Origin: Acanthaster planci
Lineage: Eukaryota; Echinodermata; Asteroidea; Valvatida; Acanthasteridae
NCBI RefSeq assembly: GCF_001949145.1
Contig: NW_019091418.1
Coordinates: forward strand, 3,238,074-3,267,319
DNA length: 29,246 nucleotides
Direction of reading: 5' to 3'
The notes beneath the pieces were generated by a model. That model made no database searches, was not told the origin of the DNA, and worked only from the letters and a program-made list of their open reading frames with translations. Below, piece after piece: positions 21,641 to 28,958 of the stretch. The translations under genes were made by a program, and so were the position numbers. The first letter of the stretch is position 1, and each line of letters begins with the position of its first letter.

Positions 21641-21860
21641 TCCTGTGGGATTTTTTAATGTCATCATTCCGTTAATGGCTCGAAAATGCAACGATGATCC
21701 ATCAAAACCCCAAAAGAAAGGAAAGGAAAGACTCATATTCTTTAATGATGTGGCGTGGCTCATCGTTTTTATTGTGTCATGCTGCATTTTTGAGGGCGTG
21801 CTATGCGCTGCGTTCAGTGCAGATGAAGAAATGTAATCATTACAATTTTCTCTTAGCATA
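21641..21860. other. CpG-richer block open on both strands; coding or conserved element undecided
   Basis: The plus strand is open for 63 codons (21645-21836) and the minus strand for 74 (21635-21859). CpG is clearly denser than in flanking DNA, with about eight in 170 bp. The plus translation ends in a strongly hydrophobic stretch (about residues 36-57, VAWLIVFIVSCCIFEGVLCAAF) preceded by a basic, Lys-rich segment, which would suit a single membrane helix. There is no known family, no clear splice sites and no transcript signal. A conserved non-coding element or an old mobile-element fragment would explain the composition equally well. It lies between the two copies of the direct repeat at 21.2 and 22.25 kb. 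Confidence 0.25.
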
Positions 21861-22147
21861 CTAGTACCGGTAATTCACAAACATTTTTTGTATTCTTACA
21901 TGTAGCTCAGTATCCATAGTATTTCAGCTTGTTGCCACTGTTTTTTAACAAAGTTTAGATCTGGAGTCCTTAAATTCTATTGTCCTATCGACGATATCCA
22001 AGGATATCAAGTTAGCTGGTCCTCCTACCATACACATAAGAGGCACATATAAATGGAACTTCAGGCTATTCATGGTGAAAGACAGTAATAGGTCGAAAGG
22101 CTTGCAGTAGCACCATGTGAAGGAATATATCTCTTATGAGTATGTGT

Positions 22148-22174
22148 GGTTCTGAAAGAACCGTGAGTATACTC
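22148..22174. repeat. Two adjacent small palindromes
   Basis: GGTTCT-GAA-AGAACC (22148-22162) is a perfect 6-bp inverted repeat with a 3-nt centre. Two bases later GAGTATACTC (22165-22174) is a perfect 10-bp palindrome. Side by side they are unusual and could be protein-binding sites; no factor is assigned. Confidence 0.6.
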
Positions 22175-22245
22175 AAGATTTCAGACTGCGTGCTCAGTCC
22201 GTCATCAGTCTACTGACATCTTTCCACCTTTGGCACGTATAAACT

Positions 22246-22312
22246 CAGACAACCCTAGACAAAATTGTTGGGACACATGTCATTAGCCTTACCCTTTCCA
22301 GGTTCCCTACTC
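22246..22312 (+). repeat. Dispersed repeat pair, copy 2
   Basis: This is the second member of the family at 21205-21280, sharing ACAAAATTGTTGGGA and TTACCCTTTCCAGGT landmarks. Immediately after it, on the minus strand, is a consensus-quality 5' splice signal CAG|GTGAGT (see findings). Confidence 0.6.
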
Positions 22313-24770
22313 ACCTGGTCAATGTTGTTCATCTTGAGCTGGAGCGCAGGACATGAGTTGGTTAGAGTGGATTTGGTTTGTTAAGACTTACGTTTTTTAA
22401 ATTTTGTTTAGCTTGTTTGTATCGATTTGGAATTATTGTGGGATTAAGGGATCATAAACAGGTTGTTATGACCTATGTTACAAATTCCAACTTAGAGTCT
22501 TTAGGGTTGACAAATTAGAAGTTAGGTTTGACCAATGAAAAGACCAGAACTGGGGTTCTCACTGGGATAAAAACATGTCAGAACATTACAGATCTGCATT
22601 CTTCTTTGTTGTATTAAATCTGTTGAAGATTTTAGAGAGCCCTTACAGAGAACATGTATGTTTTTACCATGGAGTTTTCAGACTACAAACTGAGCTTTCA
22701 TTTTGAGCATAGATCTGCTTAGGCTAGCAATAATATGACTATTCATTTGGGTATATGTATCTTGCACATTAGATTTTAATTCAATGTAGCTATTTCTATG
22801 CAGGCTATTGTTACCTTTTTCAGGCACAATATCTCAGGGTTTGTCATTGCAATATTTTAATTCTCAAGTTTTGCAGGATTGAAAGACAGGTCAATAAATT
22901 TTGTGTTAGTTCATGTTAGTTCATGATTTGTATCTTTATTGGAGCATTCAATAACTGCAGAATAATCACAACCTTTTTGCTTGTTGTTATAGGCTTGTCC
23001 TCGACTGTCACCTCTTGGACAAGAAAAGAATGCACCAATCAATACTATGTTGCAGTTGGTGAACACTTGTCCAAATTAAGTCATTTCTGCTTTTTTGGCT
23101 TACGATTCCCAGGTCTCTTTGAAAGTTTGAAAAGGTCAGGGATGTGTTTCATTTCAAGTTTTAAATGCCAATGTAACACCGTCTTCACAGTTCTTTAGGC
23201 GTCTGTCTGATGGCATAGTGCTTTAGATTAAGAAATTAAGCATAATATTTGATGGACAAAATAAGTGTTTTAAAAAAAATCTGTTGAAACTGATTGGACT
23301 ACCTAAGAAATTTGCAACAGATTTCTGAATCAAGAAATTAGTTTCAATACATGTAGACATGTGCCCATATCAGTTTTGATTGACTCAAAGTTAAATTTCC
23401 ATAAGTCAAGACTATAATTTTAGAAGCCAGTTTACTGTTATTTCAGTTAGACAAGGTCCTTCGTGTTTTAGAGTATCTTTCACCCCACCAGCTTGTAGAT
23501 ATACATGTTTGGTGCATATCTACTGCCCTGCCCTGATGGAAGGATTGAACTCATACCAAATGACCTGCTACAGTATATGCTTCATTGTATTGGAATACTG
23601 AACTGGCTTTCTACCAAGGAATTGGTGCTAAGTCACAAGTAATACATCTGGTCTAAACACTCTTACTGTACACGTGTATGTACACATTCTACTGCTTTTT
23701 ACATTGATTGATTCCCACCAATTCCATGCAATCAGTATTGCTATTTGACAATTATGGAACTGTTATGCATCTCTGCTTTTAAAAAATGAAAAGGCATTAT
23801 TGAAAACAATCATTTTCAGTTTGTGTGGCCAATAGTTCAAACAAATGATTTGCTCAGTCATAGGTAGATCTGTATTCTCAGGTACTACTGTTTTTCAACT
23901 TTAATTTTTGTTAGTTTTTACATTCTAGTTACATACATGTACATGCATTGTCCAAGCCCTGAACATTAACATATATGTATTCTGCTAAACAGACAAGGCA
24001 ATTATGTAAATTTGGATGAAATAGTATCCTTGAAGTTCAAAGTAATCCACTGTGGAGAACTGAAATTTGAAAACGTACATGTACTTGACAGTTATTCACT
24101 GAGAGATACTGACTGTTACTATCAAATTGAGCCAGGGCCAAATTTTCAGTGTGGCTAAATGTTTTGAGGGGGAGTTCGGGGGCAAATTTTTTGCATTTTT
24201 AAAAATATAATCATATATGACAAATCTGATTTTTGACGGGGAGGGGGCACATGCAGTGTTCAGTTGTAGTGCAAAAATGGAGGCAATTTAATAAGATATG
24301 GTACAGTAGTTAGGCCTACCTCTTTTCCCCACCTTTTCAAAAACACCTAGCTGGACTAACTATACATGTAAGAATGTACTTGTACGTTGCTATGGGTGTA
24401 CAGGTACACAATTGTTCTTACACATTTCTTCAGTGCATTGTGATTAGATTGCATCCTGGTTTGAACACATAACACTTTTTTACCAATCAAAACAAGCTTG
24501 GTGCTGATGTGGATGCTTGTCAGCATTTACATACACGTCAACTTGCAGTGATGGGCAATCTTGATTCAAGAGGTTTCTGAATAAAGATACATGTACTAAC
24601 TATTATATTAGAAAACTTTCTTTTTGATAGTGCCCCTTGAGGCTAGAACCCTAAATGCTGTTTTGTACTTAATTATAAGTTCCACTGTTATCTACTTGAG
24701 TTAGTGTGGTATAGTGATATAGAAATGGAGCTTGTTATCTTTCAGTGGCCAGTGGAATATACTTGTACAG

Positions 24771-24792
24771 GTATGTATGTACATGTACATGT
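24771..24792. repeat. Alternating purine/pyrimidine tract
   Basis: Twenty-two nt of strict alternation, GTATGTATG followed by TACATGTACATGT, continuing the TACATGTA-type tracts. Confidence 0.7.
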
Positions 24793-24988
24793 TACCTGTA
24801 ACCAAACATTACACAGGTTAAGCAATACAGCAGACTTGAATGAAGTCAGCACGAGTAGTGAAATTGCCCTATTCCTCCTCAACTGCTGTAGTCACGGCAA
24901 AATTCAACAGCTGTACACCGTATTTGAACCCTCTAATTATTTTTGATGTCCCTGTTTCATGTGCTTGTGTCGCCGATGTCATCAATCT

Positions 24989-25009
24989 TACATGTATGTA
25001 CATGTATGT
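24989..25009. repeat. Alternating tract: tandem TACATGTATG units
   Basis: Two copies of the 10-nt unit TACATGTATG in tandem (24989-25008), strictly alternating to 25009. It suggests that the palindrome can spread as a 10-nt microsatellite. Confidence 0.7.
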
Positions 25010-25379
25010 CATTAGATTTTTTTACTCAGATATTTTCCGTGAGTTGCATTTTGTTTTTAGAGCAAAGTCATGTCATCTTCACTCTTGTTTTCTTGATTCA
25101 CCGATTGGATGAGTTACTGGTAAATGAGGCTTTCTCATTAATGGTATTCTCCTCTAGGCAATGGAAGGATTCAGTTTCCTTTTAAATAGCCACAAAGATG
25201 CATGGACCATTAATGGGGATTGAGAGTATACATGTACATGCTTTTTGCTATTTTTCATGGGCATGTCTATACATGTTCTCAAATAATCCATGTGCCAACT
25301 ATCATGAACAAAATATAGCTCAAATGTAAATGAATGTGCTGCACTGGTATGCAAGCTGTATGCCTGTTTCATATATTAT

Positions 25380-25640
25380 TTAGTGTCTTGTTCCCCAGTA
25401 ACAAGCATAGGGTCAAGAATTACGGCTAATGTGCAATCGATTGCATTTTCTCGCTATTGTGACTTTAGATTCTTACCTTTTAATGCAAGAACTGTATTTG
25501 CAGTTTTTAATTTGATAATTAGGCAGCACTGTTAGTAATGATAATTATAACTGTCACAAAGAGGTTAATAAATGTTAAAAGATGTTTGTATTCAAAACAG
25601 GAAGGCTCTCATTGCAGAAATTGTTCTATTAAAATGATGT
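25380..25640. promoter_or_regulatory. Homeodomain-site-rich candidate enhancer with a 14-bp palindrome
   Basis: TGCAATCGATTGCA (25432-25445) is a perfect 14-bp palindrome that combines ATCGAT (Cut/Onecut-like core) with TTGCAAT-type C/EBP-like half-sites. Downstream, 25508-25555 holds several homeodomain-type cores (TTTAATTTG, GATAATTAGG, TAATGATAATTATAA) followed by CTGTCA (25551-25556), the TGTCA core used by TALE homeodomain factors. TACATGTA is absent from about 25.24 to 26.54 kb. The density of sites resembles developmental enhancers. A+T-rich DNA yields TAATTA by chance, so the palindrome carries most of the weight. Confidence 0.35.
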
Positions 25641-25980
25641 GCATGTTTAGAAGTGTAGTCAAAGTATAAGAGGAATTAGTTTGAACAAGGAAGCAATTAC
25701 AAATAAGCATTCTTTTGGCAGTAATTCACATAATCTTTGTGCCATACCAATGCTTCTGAATAGTCGCATGAAGCAGCATGAAAACTTCTACATTATAGCA
25801 TGTTATAGAAGGACAATAAATTTAAAAAGGGGAACCTTAGGAAATTGGTGATTAGAGATTCCAGTGCTGCCTTTGTGCCTGAGCGTTAATTTAGAATCAT
25901 ACAACAATCAAGGGGCCTACATGCAGTAATGCACAATTGCTCACTAACTGTAAAATTGAAGACAAAGTTGAGTGCAAAGC
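25641..25980. other. Non-coding A+T-rich DNA
   Basis: No open frame or repeat is supported. Composition is similar to the block before it but without a motif cluster. Confidence 0.5.
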
Positions 25981-25986
25981 TTCCTA

Positions 25987-26146
25987 AAAGAATACTGTCG
26001 ATTTACAACAGTGCGCCTCCAAGAGTTTGCGTGAATACGTGAAATCTGCCGACCCCTTCCAAACTAGCATTGGGTCGACAGATTTCGCACACTGTGATTG
26101 GTCAAACTCTTTGAGGCATACTCTTGTGAAATGCCGGTATTCTGTT
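25987..26146. mobile_element. Compact inverted-repeat element, MITE-like or foldback
   Basis: The 160-bp segment is one imperfect palindrome. Left arm about 25987-26055, right arm about 26072-26146, centre about 16 bp. The best-paired inner parts are GAAATCTGCCGACCC (26041-26055) with GGGTCGACAGATTTC (26072-26086), then CCAAGAGTTTG with CAAACTCTTTG, then GTGCGCCTCC with the GAGGCATAC side. Outer ends pair as AGAATACTGTCG with CCGGTATTCTG, with changes. Arms are roughly 75-80% complementary by eye with a small indel. CpG content is higher than in flanks. No coding capacity and no certain target-site duplication, so a miniature inverted-repeat transposable element is inferred from shape only. 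A structured transcript or an inverted duplication are alternatives. Confidence 0.6.
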
Positions 26147-26149
26147 TGA

Positions 26150-26715
26150 TGGTTCCCCCTATCTTGAGGTTGTATCTTATCAGTAAATATCCTCTGTCAA
26201 GGCTTACTTGCCAATGGAACTCTCTTTAATGGTTAGTGTCTTCTTTAATAGCTAGATGAAATATTTCACTCGGGAATAATAGTAACGTTTTCCTGAAGGA
26301 TCAAATAACCTGCCAAGCTTACCTTTCTATCAGTGGCATAATGTTCTCTATCATCCCTGTGGGTATAGCATGATTTTCCACAGAAGGGTCACATTGGTGA
26401 TGAAAAAACAGGGAAAAGTAACAACACGCTCTTCCCAGAGGGTTCTCGGTAAGTGCAGTTGGAAAGCATGGCTGTTATGATTGAGACCTTTATCGGGAGG
26501 CTTTTGTATGGATGCTGTTATTGATATTTTGCTGAGTTTCAAGTATGGTACATGTACATTGGGATGTGAAATCATCCAGTGTTGTTTGCATGTCTGAAGA
26601 CAAGGACTTGAAGCCACGAATCCTCCTATTGTTTATTCGGGTGCTTGGGCTTATGGAGACCAGACTACGTGTAGCTCTGCATCCTTACCATCTTTCTGCC
26701 TGATATATCCCATCA
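26150..26715. other. Non-coding, higher-complexity DNA with splice-like signals
   Basis: No gene is established. A possible 65-nt exon at 26384-26448 is described in the findings. A strong donor-like signal also exists on the minus strand (AAAG|GTAAGC at 26319-26328), showing that such matches arise on both strands. The 88-codon minus frame at 26351-26617 has no recognisable motif. TACATGTA occurs near 26547. Confidence 0.5.
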
Positions 26716-26719
26716 ACAT

Positions 26720-26870
26720 TGCCCTGCCAGCTTGGTGTAATAAGATCATTAAGATCAGGAATTCATTATAAAAGAAAAGTGTTGTGGTCCCTAGCTATGG
26801 AATCCTCAATATTAGCTGATTACAAAGCTCAAAGATCATCCGATTACTCCTACAATTACATTTAAAGCAT
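26720..26870. promoter_or_regulatory. Candidate enhancer with DR1-type nuclear-receptor site
   Basis: AGCTCAAAGATCA (26826-26838) fits a direct repeat of AGGTCA-type half-sites with one-base spacing (AGCTCA-A-AGATCA), the HNF4/RXR class; its CAAAG core also resembles a TCF/LEF site. It is flanked by bicoid-class GATTA cores (26818-26822 and 26842-26846). Upstream are two ATTAAGATCA/ATAAGATCA segments (26741-26758). The block has high complexity and no repeats. Function is inferred from motifs only. Confidence 0.3.
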
Positions 26871-26928
26871 GCAACCCTGCACCCGTTTCTATCCCACCCT
26901 CAACTGATCTTTCTAGTGGTCTCCAGTG

Positions 26929-26946
26929 ACGTACATGTACATGTAC
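26929..26946. repeat. Alternating tract with overlapping TACATGTA
   Basis: Strict purine/pyrimidine alternation for 18 nt around two overlapping TACATGTA, followed by a palindromic GTACTAGTAC (26943-26952). Confidence 0.7.
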
Positions 26947-26988
26947 TAGTACACTCACGGTCATATTGCTCAATTTGTTTTTTTTCTA

Positions 26989-27012
26989 GACCCTGGGATT
27001 TTCCAGGGGTCC
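26989..27012. promoter_or_regulatory. kappaB-like site inside an imperfect palindrome
   Basis: GGGATTTTCC (26995-27004) matches the Rel/NF-kappaB consensus GGGRNWYYCC exactly. It lies within GACCCTGG...CCAGGGGTC, an inverted repeat with one bulged G. A T tract precedes it. A single 10-bp match is suggestive only. Confidence 0.3.
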
Positions 27013-27154
27013 AACCAACCACCATCTGATTACGATTTTGCAGACACTGTTTTGTACTTTACTTGATTAGCAAAGCTTGTGTCCATTAATATCAAGACCC
27101 ATTACCTTGAACAGTGGCTAATTCTGCTGTATTGCCATAATCTGTCTGTCTGAC

Positions 27155-27162
27155 TGACGTCA
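27155..27162. promoter_or_regulatory. Perfect CRE (TGACGTCA)
   Basis: The full 8-bp CREB/ATF palindrome occurs here, with a half-site-like TGACGCA at 27168-27174 just downstream. A second perfect copy is at 28709-28716. Confidence 0.35.
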
Positions 27163-27199
27163 TCCTGTGACGCAAAAGTCTTGTTCAGTGTAGCCAACC

Positions 27200-27473
27200 T
27201 AGTTCTGATAGAATTCCTGCAACCTGGGTTGTCAGAACATGGTCAGTGAATATTTGGTGTAGTGTCCGAAGAGTTAGACAGGACATGGTTGAAAAACACA
27301 CACTTCTTATCCTTGGGAATTATTCTTATTGAGAATATTAAACGCAGGTCTTGCCAGTATGCCATCGAACAAAATAGTAAATAAGTTGCATCCAGAAAAA
27401 CAATTGACACAAAGGGATGTGAGTAGAAAGAAGATAATAGCAAATTAGTTCACATTTGAAGAATATTTCAGGG
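27200..27473. other. Non-coding A+T-rich DNA
   Basis: No gene or repeat is supported; overlapping minus-strand frames here have no recognisable motif. Confidence 0.5.
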
Positions 27474-27505
27474 CCTGCAGACATACATACGTACACATGT
27501 GCAGG
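27474..27505. repeat. 23-nt alternating tract framed by CCTGCA/TGCAGG
   Basis: Positions 27481-27503 alternate purine and pyrimidine strictly (ACATACATACGTACACATG and on). The tract is framed by the inverted pair CCTGCA (27474-27479) and TGCAGG (27500-27505). It is immediately upstream of dispersed repeat copy B. Confidence 0.65.
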
Positions 27506-27524
27506 CATGATATACATGTACAGG

Positions 27525-27790
27525 TACAAAGTGTGGACCTCTGCTCAGAGAGAAGTCCACATAATGTAGGGTATGATGGCGTTGTGTGGACTTGCACACT
27601 TCCACACAATGTTTTTCCTCTCTGAAAAACACTTTCAGAGGCATTTTGAGGTCAAGGTTATCTGTGGCAAAATGAAAAGGAACAGTCCAGGAAATTATTG
27701 TCAAAAATCCAGCTCAAAGGAGTTATCCTAGTTCGAGAAAAAGGAGCATTTTCCTCAAGTTTCATTAACCACAGGAGAACAAAGAAATGT
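27525..27790 (+). repeat. Dispersed repeat family, copy B, with three serial hairpins
   Basis: This is the second copy of the family at 15555-15770, and the better preserved of the two in its 5' half. Three hairpins follow one another: TGTGGAC/GTCCACA (27532-27561, 16-nt loop), TTGTGTGGA/TCCACACAA (27582-27609, perfect 9 bp, 10-nt loop) and CTCTGAAA/TTTCAGAG (27620-27640, perfect 8 bp, 5-nt loop). The 3' half (GGCAAAATGAAAAGGA, CCAGGAAAT, GAGAAAAAGGAGCATTTTCC, AGTTT) aligns with copy A. Open frames of 78-97 codons cross the element on both strands but have no motif. A non-autonomous element or a structured RNA unit is possible; no pol III boxes were found in it. Confidence 0.75.
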
Positions 27791-27799
27791 CCCCACTTT

Positions 27800-28700
27800 G
27801 TACGTAAAACAGGTGAGGTTGTATGCACATGTCATCACTTATGTGTCTTTAGAGATGTTTGTTATCATGTTACTATTTTATGCAATTCTCCTTTGATATC
27901 AGCATTCTCCCTGTACTTTGTTAGTTGTAGAGTCACCACGCAGTACAATGTATGTGTAGGCCTTGCTTGGAGAACATTTGAACACACCTGACACCTGAAG
28001 CAGTATGTCATGAACTTGAGTTCTGTTTCTATCAACATGATCTCCTGATATCCCAATGATAAAAATTTTGCACTCGTTAACTTGAAGACAGGTTGATTTT
28101 GAAGAATGGTTCATAATTTTATAAGCTGCTCCATACCTTATACTGTATGTATATCTATAATTACATGTCAGGCTTGTCTGAAATGAATGTGTCAAACTCT
28201 TTGAATTGCCCAGCATTCTGTAGGACTGCATGTACATCTACTGCAACATCTCATCCAATGTTTAGTATTACAGGGTGTACTTTCGAGATATTTCTACAAC
28301 ATTTTTGTTATTCATTTTTGTTATTCATTATTTTATGCAAATACTGGAGTTTGGATGAACTTAAGACCTCAACAAACTAAAACAAATGTCAGTTCAGCTG
28401 TTTAATTCTTCTTGTATGACTTACTGATTTGACACTAACCGTTTTGTGCATTATGTGAAGGAGTGTTCTGTTGCTAAAGGGAAAAGTAATAAAGCTAAGG
28501 GTTTACTTTTGCTTTGTTTTTACTAATTTAGTCCAAAAGGAGTATTTTTTTCTATGTGTTGATAAATTAGGCCACTTGTCAGTCTTAATATTTTGAAATA
28601 AACAGACTGGAGTTAATCGGTTTGCATTCTGAGAACTCAAAGTATCTAGCTACTCGTAGTAACTTGCAATAAATGACTCAGTGGTAGTGTTTGGTTAACG
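27800..28700. other. Non-coding A+T-rich DNA
   Basis: A 112-codon minus frame (27899-28237) and shorter frames have no recognisable family. Positions 28480-28640 are of higher complexity and lack palindromes, but no distinct motif cluster is claimed. Confidence 0.6.
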
Positions 28701-28708
28701 CTGAGTGT

Positions 28709-28716
28709 TGACGTCA
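28709..28716. promoter_or_regulatory. Perfect CRE (TGACGTCA)
   Basis: Second exact CREB/ATF palindrome in the last 2.1 kb, followed directly by TTGG (an inverted CCAA). Confidence 0.3.
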
Positions 28717-28918
28717 TTGGAGGTCCAGGCTAGATGCCTCTGATGAATTAACTGACCTGGAAATCAGGGTGGAGCAAGTGCATCTGTTAGCAGGGACAAT
28801 TAATGGATTATTGTTCTCTGGAGCCCTCAGCATGGTACATGTACATTTGGCAGTACCTGTATATGTATATGCACAATGTGGTTGCAGACTAGTACATGTA
28901 GGTGACTTAAAAAATCTG

Positions 28919-28958
28919 TTCAATAATTCAATCTTTAGTTCAATAGTTCAATCTTTAA
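28919..28958 (+). repeat. 20-bp tandem duplication
   Basis: Units TTCAATAATTCAATCTTTAG and TTCAATAGTTCAATCTTTAA are adjacent and differ at two positions. Each unit itself contains two TTCAAT motifs. Confidence 0.85.

Larger units (their letters stand above)
22340..25375. other. Non-coding A+T-rich DNA
   Basis: No gene is supported. A weak tRNA T-arm-like segment lies on the minus strand near 23520-23600 (TGAGTTCAATCCTTCC, B-box-like), too degraded to call. Around 24165-24250 the strand carries four separated G runs (GGGGG, GGGGG, GGGG, GGGGG) in otherwise A+T-rich sequence. A perfect 10-nt tandem duplication of GTTAGTTCAT lies at 22905-22924. TACATGTA is frequent from 23.3 to 25.2 kb. Confidence 0.65.

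Noticed and set aside
23520-23600. tRNA-like 3' half on the minus strand (GAGTTCAATCC)
   Set aside because: Only a B-box-like core is visible; no T-arm stem or A box at suitable spacing could be found.
27773-27810. Mini-exon ending at ACAG|GTGAGG at the edge of repeat copy B
   Set aside because: Only 38 nt, mostly repeat-derived sequence, with no second exon; splice-like matches of this quality occur by chance in 29 kb.
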